Shown piece by piece: positions 50,275 to 58,977 of a stretch of 64,000 bases of DNA (position 1 is its first letter; the number at the start of each line of letters is the position of its first letter). The notes beneath the pieces were generated by a model. It worked only from the letters and a program-made list of their open reading frames with translations, searched no databases and was not told the origin of the DNA. The position numbers and the translations under genes are program-made. This stretch comes from CBDCUF01 sp965222525. Lineage in GTDB: Bacteria; Pseudomonadota; Alphaproteobacteria; Rickettsiales; UBA8987. The stretch spans positions 1,674,001 to 1,738,000 of the forward strand of contig OZ244955.1 in NCBI GenBank assembly GCA_965222525.1. The letters run 5' to 3'.

Positions 50275-50416
50275 ATAGTGTTGTCAAATTCTACTATCAT
50301 GGGCTGCAAATGGCCGTTTTCTGTGCTTCCGTGCTTCACGTACCCAAAAGTACGATGCAGTACGGTTCTCGAAAACAGCCATTTTCGCCACATGCTAGCG
50401 AATTTGACGACACTAT
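50275..50416. repeat. Family E palindromic element upstream of argB (E1)
   Basis: 142 bp starting right at the lolA stop. Terminal inverted repeats ATAGTGTTGTCAAATT and AATTTGACGACACTAT agree at 15 of 16 positions. The interior has GCTGCAAATGGCCGTTTTCT and the inverse TCGAAAACAGCCATTTTCGC, plus CTTCCGTGCTTCACGTACC. It recurs downstream of argB (51361-51533). Confidence 0.85.
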
Positions 50417-50437
50417 TTAGATTTTTCACCTATAAAA

Positions 50438-51337
50438 ATGGTTAATGAAAATAAAATAGCCCCTGAATTGCTGATGAAGGCGCAGACCTTGTCTGAGGCC
50501 CTGCCCTATATGCGGCGGTTTTCCGGTGAGACTTTCGTTATTAAATTCGGCGGGAGTGCGATGGGCAATGACGATCTGGCCAGAAAATTTGCCCGTGACG
50601 TCGTGTTGATGAAGCAGATCGGAATAAACCCGATTATCGTACATGGCGGCGGTCCGCAAATCGGTAAAATGCTCGAAAAGCTCAAGATTCAGAGTGAGTT
50701 TATCGACGGGTTGCGGGTGACATGCAAGGAAACCGTTGAGATTGTCGAGATGGTGCTTTCAGGCAGTATCAACAAGCAGATTGTGTCCTATATTAACGAG
50801 GCAGGTGGAGCAGCGGTAGGGCTTTCCGGCAAGGATAGCGGTCTGATTGAGGTACGCAAGTTGCGGCGCAGGAAGCAGGATCCCGATTCAAATATCGAGA
50901 AAATCGTCGATCTGGGATTTGTCGGTGAGCCTTCGGTTATCAATCCCGATATACTGGTATTGTTCGAGGAAAGCGATACAATCCCCGTAATTGCACCGAT
51001 TGGTGTCGGGCCCAAGGGCGAAACCTATAATATAAACGCCGATACGGCTGCCGGTGCGATTGCCGGTGCGCTGGCCGCACGCAAGCTGGTTATGCTTACC
51101 GATGTACCGGGAATACTGGATAAAAAGGGCAAGCTTATAAGCAAGGTGACAACCACACAGGCGCAAAAACTGATCCGTGATAAAACCATAACCGGCGGGA
51201 TGATTCCCAAGGTCGAAACCTGCGTAAAATCGATTATGAGTAACGTAGAAGCCGCCCATATCCTCGATGGCCGCATGCCGCATGTGCTGCTTCTGGAAAT
51301 CTTCACCGAGCACGGCACCGGCACAATGATTAACTAG
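50438..51337 (+). CDS. argB: Acetylglutamate kinase
   Basis: 299 residues. FVIKFGGSAMGNDDLARKFA at the N-terminus, NPIIVHGGGPQIGKMLEKLK (substrate loop), NINADTAAGAIAGALAARKL and LTDVPGILDKKGKLISKVTT at the nucleotide site. It phosphorylates N-acetylglutamate in arginine synthesis and is often feedback-inhibited by arginine. It is a single gene flanked on both sides by family E elements. Confidence 0.97.
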   Translation: MVNENKIAPELLMKAQTLSEALPYMRRFSGETFVIKFGGSAMGNDDLARKFARDVVLMKQIGINPIIVHGGGPQIGKMLEKLKIQSEFIDGLRVTCKETVEIVEMVLSGSINKQIVSYINEAGGAAVGLSGKDSGLIEVRKLRRRKQDPDSNIEKIVDLGFVGEPSVINPDILVLFEESDTIPVIAPIGVGPKGETYNINADTAAGAIAGALAARKLVMLTDVPGILDKKGKLISKVTTTQAQKLIRDKTITGGMIPKVETCVKSIMSNVEAAHILDGRMPHVLLLEIFTEHGTGTMIN

Positions 51338-51360
51338 AGATAAGCGTTAAGTGCTTAGAG

Positions 51361-51533
51361 GATATCTTAAAATTCGCTAGCATGGCCTGCAAATAACTAT
51401 TTCCTGCGCTTCCGTGCTTTCACGTACCCTTACGATGCCTTTGCGCTACAAAATATGCCTCCGGCATTTCGCTTAACGCTTAAAGGGTTCTCGAAAACAG
51501 CCATTTTCGCCACATGCCAGCGAAATCTCAGTA
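51361..51533. repeat. Family E palindromic element downstream of argB (E2)
   Basis: About 173 bp. Ends AAAATTCGCTAGCATGG and CCACATGCCAGCGAAATCTC; interior CTTCCGTGCTTTCACGTACC and GGTTCTCGAAAACAGCCATT as in E1, with an extra internal segment (GCGCTACAAAATATGCCTCC). With the AT-rich bases to 51672 and the promoter at 51673 it accounts for the gene-free stretch 51338-51745. Confidence 0.8.
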
Positions 51534-51672
51534 TTAATCTGGAGATAATGGAGGGAAAGTGAGAAAATGCGGAAAAATGTTGGAATTTTTTGTGGAATTA
51601 TATAGTTGATATATAAGGGTTATTTGCGGGGGAGGGAAATTTTTTGAAAAAAATGCAATTTTTTCAAGAACC

Positions 51673-51704
51673 TTAACACAACTGTAACATTTCTCTGGTA
51701 TAGT
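51673..51704 (+). promoter_or_regulatory. Conserved small-gene promoter, copy 3
   Basis: Plus strand: TTAACACAACTGTAACAT, TTCTCTGG, then the -10 TATAGT (51699-51704). It equals copy 1 over the first 26 bases. The repeated half-sites TTAACA and GTAACA are 11 bases apart and cover the -35 position; the -10 is preceded by TGG. The gene start is about 40 bases downstream. Confidence 0.78.
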
Positions 51705-51745
51705 GTCTGTGCCTTCGAGAGAAGGTATAACTTATGGAGAAAATA

Positions 51746-52288
51746 ATGTCAGAGCAGGATAGAGTAAAAGTTAATGGTGGCGGCCTAACATCGTGGCTTA
51801 TAGAAAATTCTAAGAGCACCTTAGATGACAGAACAATACAGCCAGTAATGTATCTACTGAAAAACCGACTAAACGATATGGGCGCTGATGTATATACTAT
51901 TGTTCCTGCTAATCCAAAAATTGAAAGATTTAAGCATGAAGAAGTTAAATGGGAATTTAAAGACAACTTTCCAGCAGGGCCTTATGAAAAAGAAGTGCAA
52001 AGTACTGTAGAGGCACTTACTTTTCCTGGAGCGATAGAAGTTGAAAAAACAAACGGAGGGTTTGTTAATACATATATTCCAACTTCGTTAAACCGTCCAT
52101 ATGCAAAAGACAGTGCAAGAAAATTAGCTGATAGCATAGGAAAGGATAATTATGACAAACTTTTTAATTATATGAAGCAATATACTTCTCTTGAAATGAG
52201 ACCTTTGATTGACCTAGCAAAGCGTGAAAAAATTACAGAGCTAGGGAATGTTAATACATCAAAAGATAGTTTGAATAGGCCTTTATAG
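51746..52288 (+). CDS. Protein of unknown function under the conserved small-gene promoter
   Basis: 180 residues from the ATG at 51746 (MSEQDRVKVNGGGLTSWLIE), which has GGAGA six bases before it; an in-frame ATG at 51734 with AGAAGG upstream would add four residues. Soluble, no signal peptide or membrane segment. Recognisable words: DDRTIQPVMYLLKNRLNDMG, ADVYTIVPANPKIERFKHEE, VEALTFPGAIEVEKTNGGFV, LADSIGKDNYDKLFNYMKQY. It is clearly AT-rich compared with argB and murG. A rho-independent terminator follows. I recognise no family. As the largest member of the shared-promoter group it is the best candidate for structural comparison. Confidence 0.75.
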   Translation: MSEQDRVKVNGGGLTSWLIENSKSTLDDRTIQPVMYLLKNRLNDMGADVYTIVPANPKIERFKHEEVKWEFKDNFPAGPYEKEVQSTVEALTFPGAIEVEKTNGGFVNTYIPTSLNRPYAKDSARKLADSIGKDNYDKLFNYMKQYTSLEMRPLIDLAKREKITELGNVNTSKDSLNRPL

Positions 52289-52313
52289 TAAAAAAATCTA
52301 AATCCAAAAAAAC

Positions 52314-52338
52314 AAGGGAGCCCACGGCTCCCTTTTTT
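52314..52338 (+). terminator. Rho-independent terminator
   Basis: A nine-base stem AAGGGAGCC/GGCTCCCTT with the loop CAC, preceded by A-runs and ending in six T. It follows the unknown gene at 51746-52288 by 25 bases. Confidence 0.85.
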
Positions 52339-52371
52339 GTTGCATGTTCTGCCTGTCAACTCCATCCCATA

Positions 52372-52441
52372 CATTGCCACAAACAACACTGACAACTGAT
52401 ATCTGACCTTTGATAACTGACCTCTGACAACTGACAACTCC
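52372..52441. repeat. Degenerate tandem word repeat upstream of the murG stop
   Basis: Variants of CAACTGACAACTGA repeat six times or more: ACACTGACAACTGATATCTG, ACCTTTGATAACTGACCTC, TGACAACTGACAACTCCCC. The unit is near ten bases with drift. Comparable text occurs at 35940-35959 (CAGTTATCAGTTGTCAG). Confidence 0.65.
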
Positions 52442-52446
52442 CCCGC

Positions 52447-53700
52447 TCAAGCCCTCATATACGCCGTCTCATCCAAGGCGAAATCGCCCTCACTGCCCAT
52501 ATCCGCTGCATCTGCCAGTCGTTCCACCAGGTTAGCCAGTCGTTCTGCCGCATCGGGCTGTCCGGAATTCCTTGCATTCTCCGCCGCCTTCTGCAGCGCA
52601 TCAGGCTTCTGCAACAGCTCCTCCATCCGCATCGCCAGCATCTCTGCGGTAAAGCCGCCTTCATCCATCACCCATGCGCCACCTTCACCTTCCATCATCC
52701 GCGCATTTACCATCTGGTGATCATCGCTGGCATGGGGATACGGCACCAGTATTGCCGGCCTGCCTGCCACAGCCAGCTCGGCGATACTACTCGCCCCTGC
52801 CCTCGACACTACCAGATGCGCCGAAGCCATCCGTTCCGGAATATCCGCAAAGAACGTGGCCAGATCGGCACTCATCCCCAGCGCATCATATTTCTCGCGC
52901 ACCTCCTCGATATCCGCCTCGCGACATTGCTGGTCAATCCTTATCCTGTGGCGCAACTCCCTGGGCAGAATCTTCATCGCAGCCGGCATCACCCGTGAGA
53001 ATACCGACGCTCCCTGACTCCCGCCGATCACCACAATACGCAATATACTGTTGTCACTAAGCTGCGGATAGCGCATACGGCGCAGTGCCTTTATCGCAGG
53101 CCGTACGGGATTGCCGGTACGGGTAACCTTGCCGATATTCTCCGCATCCAGACCGGTAATCTCCGGAAATGAAGTCGCAATCGCATTCACCCTGGGTGCC
53201 AGAAAATAATTCACCCGCCCGAGTAACGAATTCTGTTCATGGATAATGGTGCGGTAGCCCCTGCGGATTGCCGCATACATCATCGGAAAGGAGGGATAGC
53301 CGCCAAATCCGACAACTACATCAGGCTCAATACGCTTCAGCAATGCAACAGCCTGCCTGTAGCCCAGACCAAGCTTCACAATACCCGATGCACGTTTGAA
53401 TATGTTGCCGCTCGGAGAGCCGCTGTTGATGACGTTATACTGGCATTGGGGGTGGGTGTTGTCGGTGGTATCGGAGTTGCTGGTGTCGTTGGTATTTGGG
53501 TGGGCGTTGGAAGGGGTGTCGTGAGTATCTGTATCGGCCTCGGCGGGCACATCGGCATATTGCTCATAACGCTTGTCAGTAGCCAGAATCGGGGTATATC
53601 CCCGTTTGGCAAGCTCCACAGCCAGTGCCTCTGCCGGAAATATATGTCCACCAGTCCCCCCCGCCGCAAGGATTATATTTTTAGTGCGAAGATTATGCAT
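52447..53700 (-). CDS. murG: UDP-GlcNAc transferase MurG with a low-complexity insertion
   Basis: 417 residues from the ATG at 53700 (a TTG two codons upstream is also open); typical MurG is about 355-375. NIILAAGGTGGHIFPAEALA and RGYTPILATDKRYEQYADVP open the first domain. Then comes an insertion of about 38 residues (50-87) rich in Thr, Asp, Asn and His. VVGFGGYPSFPMMYAAIRRG, HEQNSLLGRVNYFLAPRVNA, VIGGSQGASVFSRVMPAAMK and LVVSRAGASSIAELAVAGRP follow as expected. It makes lipid II at the inner membrane. It is divergent from cmk and not in an mra cluster. Confidence 0.94.
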   Translation of the reverse strand: MHNLRTKNIILAAGGTGGHIFPAEALAVELAKRGYTPILATDKRYEQYADVPAEADTDTHDTPSNAHPNTNDTSNSDTTDNTHPQCQYNVINSGSPSGNIFKRASGIVKLGLGYRQAVALLKRIEPDVVVGFGGYPSFPMMYAAIRRGYRTIIHEQNSLLGRVNYFLAPRVNAIATSFPEITGLDAENIGKVTRTGNPVRPAIKALRRMRYPQLSDNSILRIVVIGGSQGASVFSRVMPAAMKILPRELRHRIRIDQQCREADIEEVREKYDALGMSADLATFFADIPERMASAHLVVSRAGASSIAELAVAGRPAILVPYPHASDDHQMVNARMMEGEGGAWVMDEGGFTAEMLAMRMEELLQKPDALQKAAENARNSGQPDAAERLANLVERLADAADMGSEGDFALDETAYMRA

Positions 53701-53783
53701 CCGCAACTTGATAGCATGATTTCCAGCTTATTCAAATCTAAAAGGTACTTGACGACCCCTGCCTTCCAAAACATAATGCCTGT

Positions 53784-54443
53784 ATGCTTATTGCGATAGA
53801 TGGGCCGGCGGCTTCGGGCAAGGGTACGCTGGCGAGGAGAATTGCCGGACATTTCGGACTGGTGCATCTCGATACCGGCAGGTTATACCGTGCGGTCGGT
53901 TATGAATTCATGCAGCAGGTGGATGATGTAGCAAAGGCGGAGGATAAGGATTCCGATGCGGCAGCTCTGGCAGCAAAAATTGCCGGCAATCTGGATATAG
54001 CCAAACTTACCGACAATTCATATAGTAAAAAACTTACCTCCGAGGGGGTCGGTCGTGCAGCCTCGATAGTATCGGCAATACCGGCGGTAAGGAAGGCATT
54101 GCTTGACTTCCAGCGTATGATAGCATCCACATCCGAAGGAGCTGTGCTGGACGGACGGGATATCGGGACGGTAGTCTGTCCCGATGCCAACGTAAAGTTG
54201 TTTATCACCGCAGGGTTGGAAACCCGTGCGCAGAGGCGATATAAAGAGTTGCAAAAACAGGATGATAGCATTATATATGCGGATATCCTGCAGGATTTGC
54301 AAAAGCGTGACGAGCGTGACCGTAAAAGGAGCGTCGCACCTTTACTGCCTGCCGAAGATGCCATTCAGATCGATACATCTGAAATGGATATGGATGAAGT
54401 TTTTGAAAAAGCATTATCAGTAATTGCTTCCGGCGATAATTAG
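53784..54443 (+). CDS. cmk: Cytidylate kinase
   Basis: 219 residues. MLIAIDGPAASGKGTLARRI, the P-loop; HLDTGRLYRAVGYEFM; VLDGRDIGTVVCPDANVKLF; and RDERDRKRSVAPLLPAEDAI. It phosphorylates CMP and dCMP. It is first in the cmk-rpsA-ihfB-lapA-trpF-trpB-trpA series. Confidence 0.96.
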   Translation: MLIAIDGPAASGKGTLARRIAGHFGLVHLDTGRLYRAVGYEFMQQVDDVAKAEDKDSDAAALAAKIAGNLDIAKLTDNSYSKKLTSEGVGRAASIVSAIPAVRKALLDFQRMIASTSEGAVLDGRDIGTVVCPDANVKLFITAGLETRAQRRYKELQKQDDSIIYADILQDLQKRDERDRKRSVAPLLPAEDAIQIDTSEMDMDEVFEKALSVIASGDN

Positions 54444-54519
54444 CCGAATTACTGGTGGTGTAAAGTAACCCAACCCCGATCTGAAGCAGTCGGACAGATT
54501 TTAAGGAAAATTAAATATA

Positions 54520-56478
54520 ATGGCAAAACAGAGAGTAGTAAAACAACTGGAAAACCCTTTTTCTACAGGAGAAAATTTCGCAGAATTACTGAAAGAAACC
54601 GATGACCAGGTATTCCCCAAGGAAGGCAATATTATAAAAGGTAAGGTAGTCGGAATTGAAAAAGACAATGTCATTGTTGATATCGGCTTTAAAACCGAAG
54701 GCAGGGTACAGTTACGTGAATTCCCGCAGGATGAGCAGGGCAATATACAGGCAGGCAGTGAGGTTGAGGTATATCTCGAACGCACCGAAAGCTCCCGTTC
54801 GGGGGCAGTAATCAGCCGTGAGCGTGCATTGCGTGAAGAGTCGTGGGGTAAGATGGAGAAAGCCCATTCCAGCGGTGAGAGTGTCAAGGGTACGATTACC
54901 AGCAAAATCAAGGGTGGTTTTGTGGTCAATCTCGGTAGTGCTACGGCATTTCTGCCGGGCAGCCAGGTGGATATCCGTCCGGTACGTGATATATCGCCGC
55001 TGATGAATATAGAGCAGCCCTTCCAGATACTGAAGATGGACCGCAAGCGTGGTAATATCGTTGTATCACGGCGGGCGATACTGGAGGAATCGTATAGTGC
55101 CGAGCGGGCTGATGCACTATCCGATATCAAGGAAGGCGATATTGTCGATGGTGTGGTCAAGAATATCACCGATTACGGTGCGTTTGTCGACCTTGGTGCG
55201 GTTGACGGCCTGCTGCATGTTACCGATATTTCGTGGCAGCGTGTGTCGCATCCGTCCGAGGCACTGAAAGTCGGCGAGAAGCTGAGGCTGAAAGTCATCC
55301 GCTTCGACCGCAAAAGCAACCGTATTTCGCTGGGAATCAAGCAGCTTGAGGAAAATCCGTGGGATGCGGTTAAGGATAAATTTATCGTTGATACAATTCA
55401 TAAGGGTAAAGTCACCAATATCACCGATTACGGTGCGTTTGTCGAGATTGCACCTGGTGTTGAAGGGCTGGTGCATGTGTCTGAAATGAGCTGGACCAAG
55501 AAGACCTTCCAGCCTGGAAAAATTGTCTCACTCGATCAGGAGGTTGATGTCAAGATTCTGTCGGTCGATCAGGATAAACAGCGGCTTGGGCTGGGTATCA
55601 AGCAATGTCTTGAAAATCCGTGGGAGAAATTTGCAGAAACCCATAAGGTCGGTGATACATTTGACGGGGAAATCAGCAGTATTGCCGATTTCGGCCTGTT
55701 CATCGGGCTCGATAAGGATGTCGACGGGCTGGTTCATGTATCCGATTTGTCATGGGATGCCAAGCCTGAAAAGGCTTTGAAGGAATATAACAAGGGCGAT
55801 AAGGTTAAGGTGAAAATCCTTGAGATTGACCCTGCCAAGGAACGTATCGCACTGGGAGTCAAGCAGTTGCAGGATAAGCCGGAGGGCGAATCCGGCGGGC
55901 TGGCCAGGGGATCGGTGGCGACATTTACCGTGGCCAATATCAAGGAAACCGGTATTGATGTTGATGTTTCCGATGGTGTTACCAGCTTTATCAAGCGTTC
56001 CGACCTTTCGCGGGATAAAATTGACTGCCGTCCTGACAAGTTTTCCGTGGGCGACAGGGTGGATGCCAAGGTTGTCAGTATCGACAAGAAAACCGGTGCG
56101 GTCAAACTCTCCATCCGCGCGCTGGAAGAGGATGAGCAGCGGCAGGCAATAGAGGAGTTTGGCTCTGCTGACAGCGGTGCGACTCTTGGTAATATCCTGG
56201 GTGTAGCCCTGGATTCTGCCAAGAAGGAAAAGAGTGCTGAGAGCGCAGCGGAAAGCAAGGAGGGCAAGCCTAAAAAGGCAAAAGCTGATTCTTCCAAAAA
56301 AGAGGCCAAAAAGGAGGAGAGCGAAGAAAAGGCCAAACCTGCTGCGAAGAAGCCTTCTGCTAAAAAAGCGACAGGGAAAAAGGCTGAGGACAAGGCAGAC
56401 TCGGAGGACAAGGCTGAAGCTAAAAAACCGGCGGCTAAGAAATCCACTGCCAAAAAATCAACTAAAGAGGAGAAGTAA
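54520..56478 (+). CDS. rpsA: Ribosomal protein S1 with charged C-terminal tail
   Basis: 652 residues. Six S1 RNA-binding repeats fill residues about 30-560; the repeated hallmark is ITDYGAFVDLGAVDGLLHVT or a close variant (e.g. ISSIADFGLFIGLDKDVDGL). S1 recruits mRNA to the small subunit. Residues 568-652 are a Lys/Ala/Glu-rich tail (KKPAAKKSTAKKSTKEEK at the end), similar in style to the tail of S2. It lies 76 bases after cmk. Confidence 0.97.
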   Translation: MAKQRVVKQLENPFSTGENFAELLKETDDQVFPKEGNIIKGKVVGIEKDNVIVDIGFKTEGRVQLREFPQDEQGNIQAGSEVEVYLERTESSRSGAVISRERALREESWGKMEKAHSSGESVKGTITSKIKGGFVVNLGSATAFLPGSQVDIRPVRDISPLMNIEQPFQILKMDRKRGNIVVSRRAILEESYSAERADALSDIKEGDIVDGVVKNITDYGAFVDLGAVDGLLHVTDISWQRVSHPSEALKVGEKLRLKVIRFDRKSNRISLGIKQLEENPWDAVKDKFIVDTIHKGKVTNITDYGAFVEIAPGVEGLVHVSEMSWTKKTFQPGKIVSLDQEVDVKILSVDQDKQRLGLGIKQCLENPWEKFAETHKVGDTFDGEISSIADFGLFIGLDKDVDGLVHVSDLSWDAKPEKALKEYNKGDKVKVKILEIDPAKERIALGVKQLQDKPEGESGGLARGSVATFTVANIKETGIDVDVSDGVTSFIKRSDLSRDKIDCRPDKFSVGDRVDAKVVSIDKKTGAVKLSIRALEEDEQRQAIEEFGSADSGATLGNILGVALDSAKKEKSAESAAESKEGKPKKAKADSSKKEAKKEESEEKAKPAAKKPSAKKATGKKAEDKADSEDKAEAKKPAAKKSTAKKSTKEEK

Positions 56479-56480
56479 CC

Positions 56481-56759
56481 ATGACAAAATCCGAACTAAT
56501 CAAAAAGCTTAAAAAACGGTATAGCAACCTGTTTTTAAAAGATGTTACCGTTGCTGTTGAGTCGGTGCTGGACGAGATTTCCAATGCGCTTGCTGATGGT
56601 GATCGGGTGGAGTTGCGCGGATTCGGGTCGTTTTCGACCCGTAAACGTAAGTCACGTCTTGCCCGTAACCCGAAAACCGGCGATGTAGTTCAACTCGGCG
56701 ACCGCCATGCGGTATATTTCCGCGCCGGCAAGGAGTTACGCGACAGGTTGAATAAGTAA
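56481..56759 (+). CDS. ihfB: Integration host factor beta subunit
   Basis: 92 residues. MTKSELIKKLKKRYSNLFLK, then GDRVELRGFGSFSTRKRKSR, LARNPKTGDVVQLGDRHAVY, FRAGKELRDRLNK. The NPKTG loop is the DNA-bending arm. IHF beta follows rpsA in most proteobacteria; the spacing here is only two bases. Confidence 0.95.
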   Translation: MTKSELIKKLKKRYSNLFLKDVTVAVESVLDEISNALADGDRVELRGFGSFSTRKRKSRLARNPKTGDVVQLGDRHAVYFRAGKELRDRLNK

Positions 56760-56793
56760 TATATGTCATCCCTTCTCAAACAAAGCCAGGAAA

Positions 56794-57135
56794 GTGAAAA
56801 TAATCAAATGGATATTGGTATTATTTATTGCGGTTCTTATAGTCACTTTTGCTGTGTCTAACCGCGATACTATTGAGTTAACCATACCGATAATAAATCT
56901 CTCGATTACTTCGCCTTTATATCTGTTTTTCTTCGCCACCCTGATTCTGGGGGTTATGCTCGGCGGATATTTTATAATTTCCGGCAAGATAAAGCTTATG
57001 GCTGCCTCGCATGGATACAAGAAACGTATCAGGGAGCTTGAGAAGGAAGTCCGTACATTAAAGCTGGAAAAACAACTGGATAGCAAGGATAACAACACCC
57101 CCCTCCCCCACCCGCAACTTCCCCCGAATATTTAA
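56794..57135 (+). CDS. lapA: LapA-domain (DUF1049) membrane protein
   Basis: 113 residues from a GTG with AGGA just upstream. Two membrane helices (3-22 and 42-64) with SNRDTIELTIPIINLSITSP between them, the LapA pattern. A coiled-coil region (KKRIRELEKEVRTLKLEKQL) follows. In E. coli LapA/LapB affect lipopolysaccharide assembly; here only the A-type domain is present. Its stop codon is directly followed by the trpF ATG. Confidence 0.88.
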   Translation: MKIIKWILVLFIAVLIVTFAVSNRDTIELTIPIINLSITSPLYLFFFATLILGVMLGGYFIISGKIKLMAASHGYKKRIRELEKEVRTLKLEKQLDSKDNNTPLPHPQLPPNI

Positions 57136-57780
57136 ATGAAAATCCGGACGAAAATATGCGGAGTGACAAGCGTGCAGGCTGTGGAAGCGGCGGTCAGCGG
57201 AGGTGCGGCCTTTCTTGGGTTTATGTTTTATCCACCTTCCCCACGCGATATTTCCCCTGCAAAGGCGCAGGAATTATCCGCTTCTGTACCTGATTCGGTT
57301 GAAAAAGTCGCTGTGACAGTCAATCCTACCAACAATGAGCTGGAAAATATATTACAGGATTTTTCCCCTGACTATATTCAGTTACATGGCAAGGAGTCCC
57401 CTGCAACAGCCCGAAAGATAAAAGAAAAATATGGATTAGGAATTATAAAGGCTATTGCGGTCAGAAATGCAGATGATGTCGCTACTGCCAGCCAATATAT
57501 TGATATCGCAGATATATTACTATTCGATGCAAGGGCGCCGGTGGAATCCGCCCTTCCCGGCGGCAACGGGTTAAGATTTGACTGGCATATACTATGTAAC
57601 CGCGACTTCTCCCTGCCATGGATGCTTGCCGGCGGTCTTAATGCTGACAACATTGAGGAAGCGGTCAAAACAACCGGAGCGGAAATGGTTGATGTTTCGT
57701 CTGGCCTTGAGATTGAGCCTGGTGTAAAGTCACCGCAACTAATCACGGATTTTCTGGAAAAAGTTAATGCAATCAAGTGA
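57136..57780 (+). CDS. trpF: Phosphoribosylanthranilate isomerase
   Basis: 214 residues. RTKICGVTSVQAVEAAVSGG, AAFLGFMFYPPSPRDISPAK, DYIQLHGKESPATARKIKEK, WMLAGGLNADNIEEAVKTTG, MVDVSSGLEIEPGVKSPQLI. A TIM barrel that opens the ribose ring in tryptophan synthesis. Its end overlaps trpB by 14 bases. Confidence 0.95.
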   Translation: MKIRTKICGVTSVQAVEAAVSGGAAFLGFMFYPPSPRDISPAKAQELSASVPDSVEKVAVTVNPTNNELENILQDFSPDYIQLHGKESPATARKIKEKYGLGIIKAIAVRNADDVATASQYIDIADILLFDARAPVESALPGGNGLRFDWHILCNRDFSLPWMLAGGLNADNIEEAVKTTGAEMVDVSSGLEIEPGVKSPQLITDFLEKVNAIK

Positions 57781-58969
57781 CTATAATTATCCTGACCAGC
57801 GCGGGCATTTTGAACAATATGGCGGTCGGTTTGTTGCGGAAACCCTCATGCCGCTTATATTAGAGGTCGAGCGCGCCTACGAACAGGCCAAAACCGACCG
57901 TGATTTCCGGCAGCAGCTAGATTATTACCTGAAACATTATGCCGGTCGGCCAAGCCCGCTATATTTCGCGGAAAACCTGACAAGACATCTGGGTGGTGCG
58001 AAGATTTATTTCAAGCGTGATGAGTTGAATCACACTGGTGCGCATAAGATAAATCACTGTCTGGGACAGATTTTGCTCGCAAAGCGTATGGGAAAAACAC
58101 GGATTATCGCAGAAACCGGAGCCGGACAGCATGGTGTTGCGACCGCTACGGTTTGCGCGCTTTTTAATATGAAATGCGTGGTTTATATGGGGAAAAAGGA
58201 TGCCGAACGCCAGCGCCCCAATCTTTTCCGGATGAAACTGCTTGGAGCCGAGGTGCGTACGGTTGATTCCGGTTCGCAAACGCTGAAAGACGCTATGAAT
58301 GAGGCTTTGCGCGACTGGGTGAGTAATGTTGAGGATACATACTATCTTATAGGTACTGCCGCAGGCCCGCACCCTTTTCCGATGATGGTACGCGACTTCC
58401 AGTCGGTAATCGGTGTGGAGGCAAGGAAGCAGATAACTGAGGCTGAAGGGCGATTGCCGGATATTCTGGTGGCCTGCATTGGTGGCGGGTCGAATGCGCT
58501 GGGGCTGTTTTACCCGTTTATTGATGACGAGGTTGATATGGTTGCGGTGGAGGCCGCCGGAAAGGGAGTGGATACAGCGGAAACCGCGGCTTCCATTGCC
58601 AGAGGCAAGGTCGGCGTTTTGCATGGTAACCGTACATATATATTGCAGGATGATGACGGACAGATTCAGCAGACACATTCGATTTCCGCCGGTCTGGACT
58701 ATCCGGGAATCGGGCCGGAACATGCGCTTTTGCATGATTTGAAACGGGTGAAATATGAGTCGGCAACAGACACGGAAGCACTGGAAGCATTCCAGCTATG
58801 CGCCAGACTGGAAGGGATTTTGTCGGCGCTGGAGCCAAGTCATGCGCTGGCTTATGTGATTCGCACTGCGCCCGATTTAGCGAAAGATAAAATCATCCTG
58901 ATGAATTTATGCGGACGCGGTGATAAGGACATTTTTACTGTTGCTGAAGCTATTGGCGCAAATATCTAA
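57767..58969 (+). CDS. trpB: Tryptophan synthase beta chain
   Basis: 400 residues. YGGRFVAETLMPLILEVERA, LYFAENLTRHLGGAKIYFKR, NHTGAHKINHCLGQILLAKR with the pyridoxal-phosphate lysine, ETGAGQHGVATATVCALFNM, and CIGGGSNALGLFYPFIDDEV as the phosphate-binding loop. It joins indole and serine to tryptophan and receives indole through a tunnel from TrpA. Confidence 0.97.
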   Translation: MQSSDYNYPDQRGHFEQYGGRFVAETLMPLILEVERAYEQAKTDRDFRQQLDYYLKHYAGRPSPLYFAENLTRHLGGAKIYFKRDELNHTGAHKINHCLGQILLAKRMGKTRIIAETGAGQHGVATATVCALFNMKCVVYMGKKDAERQRPNLFRMKLLGAEVRTVDSGSQTLKDAMNEALRDWVSNVEDTYYLIGTAAGPHPFPMMVRDFQSVIGVEARKQITEAEGRLPDILVACIGGGSNALGLFYPFIDDEVDMVAVEAAGKGVDTAETAASIARGKVGVLHGNRTYILQDDDGQIQQTHSISAGLDYPGIGPEHALLHDLKRVKYESATDTEALEAFQLCARLEGILSALEPSHALAYVIRTAPDLAKDKIILMNLCGRGDKDIFTVAEAIGANI

Positions 58970-58977
58970 AGTATAAG

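Noticed and set aside
58970..58977. Trp leader peptide or attenuator in the trpF-B-A unit
   Set aside because: The trp genes follow rpsA, ihfB and lapA with no gap large enough for an attenuator and no run of Trp codons.
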